The notes: generated by a model not told the origin, from the sequence alone. DNA of 64,000 nt from Arenicola marina (GCA_964019135.1 OZ025257.1:16643971-16707970), one strand, 5' to 3'; positions 44,321-57,500 are shown, numbered from the stretch's first letter. Made by a program: numbers and translations.

Positions 44321-46287
44321 GTGGTGTCAGAAGGAACTTTAACAACTGGTGTCAGAAATGGGATCTGATCTTTAACACGCACTGGATACTGTTGGATTGG
44401 TTTTTACTTGAGGATTAGCAGGAACATGTTGGTCATCAACGCGTTTGAGTGCAGCGAATGCTTTGCTTTTCTGCCTAGGCTGGAATTTCCTCACGAATGT
44501 CCTTGCGTGGAACGAGAACTTGCTGACATTTGCGAAATAGCGATGAGCATCTTCGTACATATATTGAGGCATCACAAGGATATGAATGTGCAGTTGCATC
44601 CACGAAGCCGGTGTGTGCTGACCTTGTGTTCATCTGCGGAAGGGGCTGACATAAGGAATATCGAAGATGCCGCCAAAAAGGGACAATAAGGAACGGGAAA
44701 CCGAGGGGAGCGAGGAGGCGGCCGCCTCTGCTGCGGAAAGGGCCCTTTGGGGCGAGATGGAGGCGCTTAGGTCAGAATTGGCAGAGCAAAGGCGTCTAAA
44801 GGATATCGCCGTGGCGGAGGCCGGGGATATAGTGGCAGCGGCTAAGCGCCAGACCGATTCGGCGGAACAGCGGGCCGATTCGGCGGAACAGCGGCCCGAT
44901 TCGGCGGAACAGCATGCCGATTCGGCCGAACAGCAGGCTGAGTCGTTGGAACAGCGGGCCGAAGCAAGGCTGGCGGCAGCAACGGGCGCCCCAATGGCCG
45001 AGGTGCGGAGCTTCGCTTGTCAGGAGCTGAGGCACTACGCCCGCTCCTGTCCGAGAGGCAGTGGCGGCGAGGAGATCGGCGAGCGGCGCGGCGAGTGGCC
45101 GGCCAGCGGCTCCACCTTCCACCAGGGAAACTAGTAGGGGCCGGCCCTACCAGCCAGTCGTCGGCCCTGGTTGCGAAGGATTGTGTAGGAAGGTACGAGT
45201 TGGGGTCGTCCTTCAGGAGAGTAGACGAAAATATACCACTAAAGGCACGGAGGGTCGGCGTGTCGCAGGTGCCGAAAACGCGGGCGTACGGCGCAGACGA
45301 TGCGCGCCCCGTCAGGAGAAGTGTGTTTGTTGTAATGGTTGTGTTTGTTGTGCTGCTTGTGTTAGTGTGGTGGTGCAGCGTCATGTCTTGGTTGAGATGT
45401 GGCGGCCAGGAGGTTGTGAGGAGTGGCGCACAGGGAGGTGGCTGGGCGTGGCGGCTTTGTCGTTGGAGTCAGGTCAAGTGGCGGGGTATGACGCGCAGGG
45501 AGCGCGATGTGACACCCCGTGGGCCTACTCCGGCTTTGGGTGGGAGATCCACCGCGAAGGAGAGCCACGAGCCGAGGAGTAAACCTGTGCTGCCGCGGGA
45601 CCGGGCTGGATGTCGAAGAGTGACACGTGGGGAAAAGGGCGGAATGTCCGAGTACCCGCATCAATCTTTAAGTGGGAGATTGTCACTAACCACGGATAAG
45701 GCGCCGGTCTGCAATATGTCGAGAAGGACAAGACAGAGGGATGTAGTCCAACCCCAAGGCAAAAAGCACGGCGACGCAGATGCGTTGTCACGGATACCGT
45801 GCGACCCGAGCGAGTGTGATTGCTTCGATGGAGACAAGGTGCTGACCGAGTTACCTTGCGGCGGATGTGATGTTGGTTTGCAAAGGCACCGACCACGGTC
45901 GTCATCCTGTGAGTTGGGTGACGTGAAGCCGCTAGGAGCTCAGAGGGTCAGCGTGTCTCAGGCATCAGCAATACGGGTCGGCGACGGGAAGGTGGCGCGC
46001 TCTGCCTAGGTCAGTGGGTGGGACCCAGCGGCCGGAAGGCGAGAGATGGCCAGGAGGAGGGTTCGTTTAGTCGAGTCCGGAGGTGTGGTGGATCTATTTG
46101 GCGGGGTTTGAGGCGCATAAAGCGTGATGTGACACCCCGAGGGTCGGCACCAACCTTACGTGGGAGATCGGCCGATAACGGAAGCCAGCAACGGAAGCGG
46201 AACGACGCGGACCAGCGGTTGGAAGGCTCAGGTCTGCTCTTTGGTGGGAGATCCCCACCAGCTCCCATTGATAATGCGAGGGCGGCT
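44321..46287 (+). mobile_element. internal remains of a Ty3/gypsy-type element (broken)
   Basis: GC-rich internal region between the LTRs. A gag-like stretch (44.67-45.13 kb) has a coiled, Ala/Glu-rich part with a DSAEQRA-type repeat followed by a zinc-knuckle-like remnant. Around 45.7-45.86 kb are RNase H-end remnants of the kind KHGDADALSRIPC and LPCGGC, typical of Ty3/gypsy pol. Most of pol is missing and several breaks are present; it is a fossil. Confidence 0.65.
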
Positions 46288-46430
46288 AGTTAGCATAGAA
46301 GATTGAAATACTAAGTAAAAAAGTAATCTGATGACACACATGCTATAACGTTTATGCGCTATGTGAATGTGTGGATAAATGTGTAGGTGGTAGTGGGGGC
46401 ATAATTTTTTTTTTTTTACAACTGAACCTT
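46283..46430 (+). repeat. direct repeat, copy 1
   Basis: GGCGGCTAGTTAGCATAGAA and about 130 further bases recur at 47783-47935 in the same orientation, 1.5 kb away, with only a few differences. Confidence 0.8.
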
Positions 46431-46500
46431 GCCTATTTGATTTTTATCTTTTTGATCTTTGATCCAATTTTAGAGTATTGTTAAGTTCTTTCTGACACCA

Positions 46501-47092
46501 CTTTTCGGTTCTCTCGTCGGGCCGCGTAGTGAAATTCAACACATGTCGTTCTTTTCTCAGCTTTATTCCACCATAATATTCCATCCACAATAATATTCCA
46601 TGCCACACGATCCGTCTATCTCTCTATCTCTCTCTCAAGTCTCTCCTGTTCTCCTGGTCTTCCCTTATTTATACGTCTCTCTCTCGCCCCTCCCCTAAGT
46701 TGGGGGTACCACCCCCACCCAGGGATGGGGTACCACCCCAACCCGGAGACTCGCCCCTCCCCTAAGTTGGGGGTACCACCCCAACCCAGGATTCACCCCA
46801 TCGCTAAGTTGGGGGTACCACCCCAACCCGGCGACTCGCCCCTCCCCTAAGTTGGGGGTACCACCCCAACCCAGGGATTCACCCCCTCGCTAAGTTGGGG
46901 GTACCACCCCAACCCTGAGCTTCCCCCCTCCCCCTATCCGAGAGCGTCCGCCCGCCTGCGCTGATCACTCCTGCATGCTGCCCCCGCCTTGACCCCGGTT
47001 TATGACCCCGCTGCCCACCACCGCTCTACCTACTATTGCCACTCCCCCATGATAACCCCAACCCCCGTCTAGCTCTACCAAATCCCTCTACA
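46501..47092 (-). mobile_element. LTR of the same fossil family in opposite orientation
   Basis: Reverse-complement copy of the LTR at 43626-44320, shorter because it has fewer of the ~43-base internal repeats. Ordinary LTR pairs are direct, so the inverted arrangement shows a rearrangement or two insertions. Confidence 0.72.
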
Positions 47093-47782
47093 CTATCTCC
47101 CACTAGCCTTGGCATCTCCCGATGACATGACACATACACACATGCACTATACAATTAACAATGTTCGTTCGGAAAAATGTCTCAGCATCTTTGAGCCGCG
47201 CTGTCGGTCACACAGTCAGATCAGTAGACCGGCCTATGTCCACCGCCTGCTGTCGTTGAGGGGGGTTGCATCTCTCGCACTTTAATCTGGCCCCACACCT
47301 GATGGCGGTCCTGGGCCCGGGGAAATGGCTGTCCCGTCGCCGCGTTTCATCCTGCGCTGCTCCCCGAAGCACGTACTTCGCTTTCGGGTGATTATCCGGC
47401 GTGGTGACCATATCTGTGGCGGGCTACTTGGCTTGGTGCCAACAGTAATAAATTTTTCCCAACGCCTTATCGCCCGAACCGTCATCAAAGTAAACAAATC
47501 CCGTACTGTCTCGCGCCCACAATTTCCCATCAGTAGCAAATTGTGTCCACTGAAGGTACGTTAAATGACGAACAACGGGCGGGAAACAGCCCCTTTTTTG
47601 TACTCAATCAACCCCTTTTTTTTACTCAATCAATGTATGAACTTGGGCCTTAGTTTTACTGGACTGATATTCGTTTATTATCGTGCTTTAGCCGCAATTT
47701 GAGTATTCTGTACAAACGAAATACTGTCATATTGTCATTTCTTTCGCTTACTAGCAAGACCGCTAGACGTCCCGCGAGCGGA

Positions 47783-47935
47783 GCGAGCGGGCGGCTAGTT
47801 AGTATAGAAGATTGAAATACTAAGTAAAAAAGTAATTTGATGACACGCATGCTATAACGTTTATGCGCTATGTGAATGTGTGGTTGAATGTGTAGGTGGT
47901 ATTGGGGGCATGAAAAATATTTTTTTACAACTGAC
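47783..47935 (+). repeat. direct repeat, copy 2
   Basis: Second copy of the segment at 46283-46430; it starts where the right arm of the inverted-repeat composite ends, so it may be flanking DNA duplicated in the rearrangement. Confidence 0.8.
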
Positions 47936-48960
47936 CTCAGTCTTGGGAGAAAACGCAGTTCTTAGGGGGGGGGGGGGGGGGGTACATGAATTGGCGATTT
48001 CCCAATTTACGTTGATTTAGTATTAAAATTCTCAGTCAGTTCACGATAAATGAAAATCACGACGGTCGGCTAATATCTCATTCGCAGTTCATGAAGAATC
48101 AATTTCCTCATTCCCAGTTCACGGTGAAAAAAAGGCCGTTCCCGGGGAACGAGAATATCCCTTGCCCCCCCTCCCCCCCCCCCCTCTTACGTATAAGGCC
48201 TTAATATAAGTTATATGGTCACTGAAACAATTAACGTTAACCTCAGTATGATCAGTATATACCCGGTAGGTTACATCGCGACAGTATAAGAAGGAGAGAG
48301 ATGAGCCATGTCACAGGGAGCAACCCTTCGGCACTGTATGTGAAGACATACATCTTTATCGTTGCACTAGTCGATTTGGTTTTTTTCATATGTGCGGATC
48401 GACACAGTAGTGATTATGATCATCGGGGGTGAGCGCTCGCGAGCATAGCTAGCACACTAGCTTAGCTGAGACATTAGCCGAACGCATAACCTACAACGCG
48501 GTGACCGCTCGAATAATTTGAAAAAAAACCCAGCCATACACGGCATTGGTGGGAGGCCTTAATTAAATACCTGCCCAATAGACCACTTCGCTAATCGTAG
48601 TTCGATTTTGCCCCGGTGAGGCGCCACTGCATGTGCAATGCATTATGGGTATTATTATGGTCTTTGCGAGATGTCAAGATGGCGTCAACGCCTAACAACG
48701 TATTTTGTAGACATTAAAGCATGAAATAGTGTCATCTACATAACGGAAAAGTTACGTAATCTGAATGTAAGTTAGATATATGCTCATTAATTTTACACAT
48801 GCCTTGCCAATAACGTGGAAATATGGTATTTATCTCCATAGAAAAAGTCAAAATAACATCAAAATATTTCTCATGATAACTCTTTGCGCCAGTCTCAATT
48901 TCTCCAAGATGGCGTATATATAAGTGCGAAGGAGTTCGTGTATATATAAAGGAAGTGGGA
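47936..48960. other. intergenic with decayed repeats, no gene
   Basis: Contains poly-G (47966) and poly-C (48165) runs and a motif related to that at 33.7-34.0 kb. No coding sequence recognised. Confidence 0.5.
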
Positions 48961-48966
48961 TATCGA

Positions 48967-51835
48967 GGCTTTAAATCTCAGTCCATTGCATGCAGGGCGC
49001 AAGCTTTAAATCACGGCCCAATGGATAAAGGGCGTAGGAAGCTTTAAATCTCGGCTCAATCGATAAAGGGGGTGAGGGGCTTTAAATCTCGACCTAATAG
49101 ATAAAGCGGGTGAAAGGCATTAAATATCGGCCCAATGGATAAAGGGCGTAGGAGGCCTTAAATCTCAGTATGATGGATAAAGGGGGTGGGAAGCTTTAAA
49201 TCTCGGCCAAATGGATAAAGAGCGTATGAGGCTTTAAATCTCGGCTCAATGGATAAAAGGCATAGGAGGCTTTAAATCTCGGCCCAATGGATAAAAGGCG
49301 TAGGAGGCTTTAAATCTCGGCTCAATGGATAAAAGGCGTAGGAGGCTTTGAATCTCGGCCCAATGGATAAAGGACGTAGTAGGCTTTAAATCTCGGCTCA
49401 ATGGATAAAAGGCGTAAGAGGCTTTAAAGCTCGGCTCAGTGGATAAAAGGCCCAGGAGGCTATAAAACTCGGCTGAATGGATAAAGAGCGTAAGAGGCTT
49501 TAAATCTCGGCCAAATGGATAAAGGGCGTATGAGGCTTTAAATCTCGGCTCAATAGATAAAAGGCGTAAGAGGCTTTAAATCTCGGCCCAATGGATAAAA
49601 GGCGTAGGAGGCTTTAAATCTCGGCTCAATGGATAAAATGCGTAGGAGGCTTTAAATCTCGGCTGAATGGATCAAGGGCGTAAGAGGCTTTAAATCTCGG
49701 CTCAATGGATAAAAGGCGTAGGAGGCTATAAATCTCGGCTGAATGGATAAAGGGCGTAGGAGGCTTTAAATCTCGGCTCAATGGATAAAAGGCGTAGGAG
49801 GCTATAAATCTCGGCTGAATGAATAAAGGGCGTAAGAGGCTTTAAATCTCGGCCAAATGGATAAAGGGCGTATGAGGCTTTAAATCTCGGCTCAATAGAT
49901 AAAAGGCGTAAGAGGCTTTAAATCTCGGCCCAATGGATAAAAGGCGTAGGAGGCTTTAAATCTCGGCTCAATGGATAAAATGCGTAGGAGGCTTTAAATC
50001 TCGGCTTAATGGATAAAAGGCGTAGGAGGCTATAAATCTCGGCTGAATGGATAAAAGGCGTAAGAGGCTTTAAATCTCGGCCAAATGGATAAAGGGCGTA
50101 TGAGGCTTTAAATCTCGGCTCAATAGATAAAAGGCGTAAGAGGCTTTAAATCTCGGCCCAATGGATAAAAGGCGTAGGAGGCTTTAAATCTCGGCTCAAT
50201 AGATAAAAGGCGTATGAGGCTTTAAATCTCGGCCCAATGGATAAAAGGCGTAGGAGGCTATGAATCTCGGCTGAATGGATAAAAGGCGTAGGAGGCTTTA
50301 AATCTCGGCCAAATGGATAAAGGGCGTATGAGGCTTTAAATCTCGGCTCAATAGATAAAAGGCGTAAGAGGCTTTAAATCTCGGCCCAATGGATAAAAGG
50401 CGTAGGAGGCTTTAAATCTCGGCTCAATTGATAAAAGGCGTAGGAGGCTTTGAATCTCGGCCCAATGGATAAAGGACGTAGTAGGCTTTAAATCTCGGCT
50501 CAATGGATAAAAGGCGTAGGAGGCTTTAAAGCTCGGCTCAATGGATAAAAGGCGTAGGAGGCTATAAATCTCGGCTGCATGGATAAAGGGCGTAAGAGGC
50601 TTTAAATCTCGGCCAAATGGATAAAGGGCGTATGAGGCTTTAAATCTCGGCTCAATGGAATAAAAGGCGTAGGAGGCTTTAAATCTCGGCCCAATGGATA
50701 AAAGGCGTAGGAGGCTTTAAATCTCGGCCCAATGGATAAAGGACGTAGTAGGCTTTAAATCTCGGCTCAATGGATAAAAGGCGTAGGAGGCTTTAAAGCT
50801 CGGCTCAATGGATAAAAGGCGTAGGAGGCTATAAATCTCGGCTGAATGGATAAAGGGCGTAAGAGGCTTTAAATTTCGGTCAAATGGATAAAGGGCGTAT
50901 GAGGCTTTAAATCTCGGCTCAATAGATAAAAGGCGTAAGAGGCTTTAAATCTCGGCCCAATGGATAAAAGGCGTAGGAGGCTTTAAATCTCGGCTCAATG
51001 GATAAAAGGCGTAGAAGGCTTTAAATCTCGGCTGAATGGATAAAAGGCGTAGGAGGCTTTAAATCTCGGCCCAATGGATAAAAGGCGTAGGAGGCTTTAA
51101 ATCTCGGCTCAATGGATAAAAGGCGTAGAAGGCTTTAAATCTCGGCTGAATGGATAAAGGGCGTAAGAGGCTTTAAATCTCGGCCAAATGGATAAAGGGC
51201 GTATGAGGCTTTAAATCTCGGCTCAATAGATAAAAGGCGTAAGAGGCTTTAAATCTCGGCCCAATGGATAAAAGGCGTAGGAGGCTTTAAATCTCGGCTC
51301 AATGGATAAAAGGCGTAGAAGGCTTTAAATCTCGGCTGAATGGATAAAAGGCGTAGGAGGCTTTAAATCTCGGCCCAATGGATAAAAGGCGTAGGAGGCT
51401 TTAAATCTCGGCTCAATGGATAAAAGACGTAGAAGGCTTTAAATCTCGGCTGAATGGATAAAGGGCGTAAGAGGCTTTAATTCTCGGCCAAATGGATAAA
51501 GGGCGTATGAGGCTTTAAATCTCGGCTCAATAGATAAAAGGCGTAGGAGGCTTTAAATCTCGGCTCAATGGATAAAAGGCGTAGGAGGCTTTAAATCTCG
51601 GCTCAATGGATAATTGGGGTAGGGCATTAAAGCTCGACTCAATGGATAAACGGCGTAGGAGGCTTTAAATCTCGGCTGAAAGGATAAAGGGCTGAAGAGG
51701 CTTTAAATCTCGGCTCAATGGATAAAGAGCATATAGGCTTTAATTCTCAGTCCAAAGGATAAAGGGCGTGGGAGGCTTTAAATCTCGGCCCAATCGATTA
51801 AGGGCGTAGAAGACTTTAAATCTAGGCCCAATAGT
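48967..51835. repeat. 38-bp minisatellite, about 75 copies
   Basis: Unit AGGCTTTAAATCTCGGCTCA followed by ATGGATAAAAGGCGTAGG, 38 bases. Four main subtypes (CTCAAT, CCCAAT, CTGAAT, CCAAAT) recur in a repeated order, giving a higher-order pattern of several units. Units at both edges are more diverged. Confidence 0.95.
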
Positions 51836-51839
51836 AACA

Positions 51840-53270
51840 GATATTTGAATCTGTTATACCACACGCGGCCATTATTATTTTCCAACCCCGGGTGTATGGA
51901 AGGGGATCGGGGCCAAAATTCGATATGGTTCATTTTACACTTTTTTGGCTATCCATGTGTCATTTTTAGTTTGTTCATTGAACATTTGACGCGGTGACAT
52001 ACGTGTTTCAACATTTCAAGTCGCTCGATTTGACACCGCAAGATTTGACATTTAAAGATTCGAGATTTGTCCATGCGACCTTTGACACCTGAAGATTGGA
52101 CATCGCAACATTTTACAATGTTTCTTCACCAAGAGGCGCTGCGCACCGGTACAAGAACGCCCTCTCGTGGTACGTTACCGCGGTCATGTACTCAGTGCAC
52201 ATGCGCGGCAAGCAGTTGGCAGAGCCAGCGACTTTTTATTTTCTACCGGGTAATGGCCGCCGCGGGATACGTCACAGATGTGCATATGTAACAGTTGGCC
52301 CAGTTAGCAGAGACATCGCAGGGCTACCTTCTGACAAGAATTATACAATCAGGTGTAAGCAGGTCTAAGCGAGCTCGCACTTTGTCGATAGTACGATAAC
52401 ATATAAAAGAGAGTGAAAAACTTCCCCTTACCATACGGGTGACATGAGCGGGTACATGATGGAAATGTCGATGATGACGACGATCATTGTACTAATCACT
52501 TATCTGATTTCGGTAACGACACAAAATAAAGCCACAATAAAATAGCAAAAAGTTTTTTTTTTATTAAATATCCGTCAGTGAGGTCTACATAAGCGGGTCA
52601 GTCGCCGGTAGCATAACTGGCGCCCTGGGGAAGGTAACATCCCAGAGGGACGGCGTCGCCCACAGCATCCGAGTTACTTACAATGGTACTTTCCGAAATT
52701 CCTAATAATATTAAGGCGTTGGCTTTGAAATGGAGTGGGCAAGTCCATCCCCATCGCCTGCTCGACACCGCTGTTTGTTTCCAAAATGTAAAAAGAATCC
52801 CGGCGGCTCGTTTCTAACGAACGAGTCGCATGTGTGCTGTCGTGTACGCATGGTCGTTCCATCGATGGGCTAAGATGTTCATCAGTGTCCAGAGTCGGTT
52901 GATGACGATATTCAGTCTAGACATCAAGATGCGGCACAGGTCGTCTCTCTACAGTCGCTCACAGATCAAGCGTCTGCAACATGATAATATAACATGTAAC
53001 GTAAAACACTCAATCTTCAGCGACAAACTACTCCTAAACTAGTTACTCATTAAGTCTGTATCGCCAAATCTGTGTAAATTATGCATGCTAAAACGGAAAA
53101 GACAAAGACCCCATCTACGCTAGCATGAGTGCATTCAAGCTTACGTTCACCCAAACAGCATCTATCGCTCCATAATAAAGTGAAAATACAAGGAATAATT
53201 TTCTTTTCTTTTCTCAGTGTAACTCTAAAAAGGTCCATTCACAAGCAGATAAGACCCGATTTATGCAAAT
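51840..53270. other. intergenic, nothing recognised
   Basis: No homologous open frame or TIR structure identified. Microsatellite-free, mixed composition. Confidence 0.45.
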
Positions 53271-53276
53271 CCAGTT

Positions 53277-53575
53277 ATGATCAGTTTGGGATCACCCTGA
53301 TCAGCTTAGGGATCAGCTTAGGGATCACAGTAATCTGCTTAGGGATCACCCTGATCAGCTTAGGGATCACCCTGATCTGCTTAGGGATCACCCTGATCAG
53401 CTTAGGGATCACCCTGATCAGTTTAGGGAACACCCTGATCCGTTTCAGGATCACCCTGATTAGTTTGGGATTACCCTGATCAGTTTGGAATCACTGTGAT
53501 CAGCTTAGGGATCACTGTGATCAGCTTAGGGATCATTGTGATCAGCTTAGGGATCACCATGCTCCGCTCAGAGAT
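53277..53575. repeat. 21-bp minisatellite, about 14 copies
   Basis: Units like GATCAGCTTAGGGATCACCC with TGATCA palindromes; the unit length of 21 creates a spurious SLGITLI heptad frame. Located downstream of ATP5F1E. Confidence 0.9.
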
Positions 53576-54227
53576 TACCAGCAGGGTGATCACTCACAAC
53601 ACACAATAGCATCCTGAAGTATCCCTATAACTACCAACCCAAATGATTTCAGATTCGCCCAATCAGTTGAAGATGAATTATAGAGGCACAAGAGAAGAGG
53701 CTGGTACATCCAGGGTATTAGCCAGAATTTCAGTGTTCAGTGTACGCACACAACATGGCGCCAGCCAATCAGGTAGCATTTTGAGCTCGCAAATTTTCGG
53801 TCTTGGGTGGGTAAGCAGCGCCTGAGTGCCCGCCAAATTGAAAATCTGCCTGCCAAAATTCAAACTGCCCCCCCATCCGGCTGGGCCTCTGGCTAATACC
53901 CTAGGTATATCTATCGCTTTGAACATAATGACAGCAACAGAGTGTAGGTACACCACTGTAACAAAAACGCTGCTTGAAATAATGTGGTAATATGCCACAT
54001 ATATTTCAAATAATTACAATAGAGTTAATGGTATGCTACAAAACTAATTAAACAGGCCAGCTAGAAACAGTGTTGAAAGATAAAAGTACCAACTTCATGC
54101 CTGTTTCACTGAAATGAAAATGAAATATATCATATACTGGTACCTACACAAGGAGCAGGCATAGTTAGAAATCAGGGCATGTTCATGAAGCCTACTTAAC
54201 TCTATGTAAATCTTCTTAGTGCACCAA

Positions 54228-54233
54228 TTTAAT
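54228..54233 (-). terminator. possible poly(A) signal of ATP5F1E
   Basis: ATTAAA on the minus strand about 140 bases after the ATP5F1E stop codon. Confidence 0.3.
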
Positions 54234-54371
54234 AAATACCTGTGCAGAAGTTTAATCCATGCTCAAAACATGAAAGGCACAGACTAAAATTGTGAAATAC
54301 CACTTATGTGGCAAAAATATAATTAAATCATTAAGTTCAGGAAAGGAGCAATGTCAGATATATGACCTGAT

Positions 54372-54513
54372 TTACTTACTCTGTACTGGTTTACCATCCT
54401 TCCAGTATGTGACCCGGGCGTGGCCTACATTACGCTTGGCTGCCAATTCTTTTGCTTCTCCCTTCAGAACCTGTCTCACTATTTGTGCACAGATCTGAGA
54501 GTACTGGACGTAA
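54372..54513 (-). CDS. ATP5F1E: ATP5F1E exon 2
   Basis: Starts one base before TAC GTC CAG; carries the conserved YVQYSQICA segment and ends at TAA (54372-54374), unless spliced at the GTAAGT that begins at 54379. Confidence 0.88.
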
Positions 54514-57500
54514 CTACAAGTGTAAACAGATATAATTTTATTATTTACCAATCATTACATTTGAAAATATCTGAAAAAGTCTTTTATCAGCGTTGAACTA
54601 GTGTGTTCTCATCTAGACATCTTGCAAAAGGCAAAAAATGTAACCTTTTCTCAAAACTGTCGTCTCTTAACGCATAACCATTGTTGTTCTGATCTCTGTT
54701 GTCAGCTACTTACTCAATGCTTTTGCTGTAATATTAGCTTTTCCCAGACATTGTGCAACTGTTGTTATTACAATTTAGATTTGAATTATTAAAGTGGTGG
54801 GGCATGGTTTAGGGTGCAATGTCAGAAGGTGCAACTTGATCCAGCTGCGATCTGATACTACTTGTCTATGATCGATGATGGGAGTGATTGGCTTGGTTCT
54901 GAAGCCAGAGGCGATTATGATAGGTAGGGCATGCAAAAGTGTAATGGGGCAGCAGTGAGGGAGGCAGAGGTACAGGGCATATGTCTTTTGGCCAGGACTA
55001 GTGGGCTGCCCTGTATACTTGAGCATGTTGAGCTCTTCCGGACCTGCTGGTCTGGCTATGCCGAATGTCAATGAAATGTTCACACAGGTCATGTCCAGTT
55101 CATTGAGGTGCAATGGAACTAGCCTAGGCAGTCACTTTTCAATCAGCCTCCCATCTTCTTCCAATCATCCTGTGCTGTTTTGAACTGGGCATAATGGCAT
55201 ATTGAATGGATGCTCGCATACCCGACCACAGGGAAAGAAGTGTCTGGTAGACAAATATAGGTCATATATGTATTCTATGTATCTTGGGAAGAAATGAAAC
55301 TTTTGACGTAGTGACGTAGACAATACAGTATCCGTTGTAAACAAATGGTGTGCAGATCGACAGCTTATGAAACTATCTGGCAATGTTAATGGCGAGAGGA
55401 ATTCAATTTCCTCTGTGATCCAGATGAAATACAGGTCCAAAAATGTTTACAATAAAGCTCATGTATCATCATAAAAATACAGTGCACTTTTTTCAGGCCA
55501 GTTCGTAATCCTTACCGATGAATTTCAAGCGAAGAATCGAGAGCAAAATTTGCAGCAGCTCATAGCGCGCATGTAGATAAAAAGTCTCTTACCAAAGAGA
55601 TGCACCCACACTAGGCCACAGTGAGAGCCAGGACCAGGTATAGGTTATAATAACTTTCCCGGAAACAATGAAAGAGTTCGCTAAAAGAGTTTCACCACTC
55701 TACCACTCTTGAAATGAATATTATAAGATTGTGATGATGTGAACTAGCAGATGCTGACATATATACGTAGAAGGGGGGGGGAGGGGGATAAGGGTTTAAT
55801 AATTGTGCGTGAACTGGGTAAACTATACAGCAGGAGGTGGTAGATGCAATTTCTTTGGTAACCTAGATATATCTCAAATGTGGATAGAATATATATATTA
55901 TGCAACGTTTTACTGCTGGACACTTCTTTCACACAGGTCTGGTGCGTGCGTATTCATTCGGTGCACCTATCAGGTCGATTCTCAAACCCTTTTATGGAAA
56001 TCGTTTCCACATCAAGAAAACCTTTCCTGTTCTGGAAACCACATGTGCATTGTGTGCTCTTCCAGTAGAGGGCGCACGCTGCTGCTATGCTGGTGTCCAG
56101 ACCCCTGCTTAATCATACGGTACCATTCCTTCGCGCTACGCTGATCGGATGACATGCAACGGGTGGCTTAGCAGCGTTGTCAACATTTTATATATATATT
56201 GTCGGATAGGGCGACTGACCAGTTTATCACTGTGAGTATTGCCATAAAAAGTTCTGTTGCATTCTCTAAGGAATTTTTATTCAGGTGACAAAGTGCTGAA
56301 ACAAAGGGACCAATTTTAGATGAACACACTTTCTTCCCGTCTGGTGGTTATTTTATTAAAACTTTGTCTGACTGAAAAAACTGAAGAATGGGGGGAGGCA
56401 GATGTTCCCCGCCCCCCCCCCCCCCGGGATGAGGGGGGCCATTTCTTTGATGGGCTCTCCTTATTAAAATATGGAATGTCGCCACTGACTGCGTAAGTTT
56501 TTTATAGTTTTTTTTATAAAATCTTTATTGTCATAGACACTAAAGTAAATGTACATTAAAATAACGGTTGATAAATAAATGAATAAAATTTACATAGCAC
56601 TACAAATCCCTGTGATCTCTAAAAGAGGTATAATTTTTTGGCATTTTGCACTTAACCTATATATGTCTATTAAAGTATTAGACTGCGTGACAGTTTATCA
56701 CATGGCGCGAGAGAGACAATCGGTAGCACAGTGTAATAAGGAAATACTGGCTTTATTTTTAACCTTGCACTCTATTGAACTTACCGAGTGTCTGCTTGTA
56801 GTCTCTCCCTGCCCCCTTGTCAACTTTCGGATCGGCAGGGTTGGACCACAGGCACAGTGAATCAGTGAAGGGCTGAAGCACCTGCCCCCACCCCCTCCCC
56901 CTGCCTGTCCCCCAACACCCACTGACTGTGCCTGTGGCTCCGATTGTACACGCGCATAGTTTCGGGCACCCTCCGGAACCCAAGACCTGGATCACCACTG
57001 GCACTAAATTGACCCCACACCGTTCTGAATGCAAGGCCGGCCCTGGAGGCCGCTAGAACGCTAGCTGTCGGTGGACAAACATCCACAGCCTGCGAGCATG
57101 TGTACTATGCCAGGGTCTGTGCCGTGTGTGAGTGGGGGGGGGGGGTTGCTACAATTGAACCGTGGGTGAGTGAGGGTGAGAGCAGCAACACTATTATGTA
57201 CATCCCACACCCCCTACCCATGAACGACCGACATGACAGGTGGTAGGTCATCACCTTTGTCGTACATACTGAACATACGTACTGAACAGATGTGCCCAAT
57301 TTTGAACCCTATTTGGCGAAGCCGGTCAAAGTTTTTGGAGCCTCCCCCCGCCTCTGTCAGGAGCGTCACCCCCCCCCCCTCCCCCTTATACTTATTCTAG
57401 TCTAGTTGTGAAGAATGGAGGTGTTTTATTTACACGATGTGCATTCCATTGAAGCGCCAAATATCGACCTGCCCCCCCCCCCCCATCCCCCCTGAACCTC

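Larger units (their letters stand above)
43178..47786. mobile_element. 4.6-kb inverted-repeat composite enclosing an LTR-element fossil
   Basis: Both ends carry TTAACTAGCCGCCCG / CGGGCGGCTAGTTA in inverted orientation, and the arms (about 43.18-44.32 kb and 46.50-47.79 kb) are inverted copies with indels. The outer part of each arm (TATGACAGTATTT, CAAATTGCGGCTAAAGCACG, TTTCCCGNCCGTTGTTCG) is not LTR; the inner part is an LTR. The right arm has about 450 extra bases (47.1-47.54 kb) of unknown origin. It may be an inverted duplication that captured a retroelement, or two oppositely oriented insertions. Confidence 0.65.

Noticed and set aside
44842-45384. Minus-strand 180-codon frame rich in PPNRPAVPPNR
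   Set aside because: It is the antisense shadow of the GC-rich repeat in the LTR-element fossil.
48967-51835. CRISPR array
   Set aside because: The units are continuous head-to-tail repeats without unique spacers, in an animal genome.
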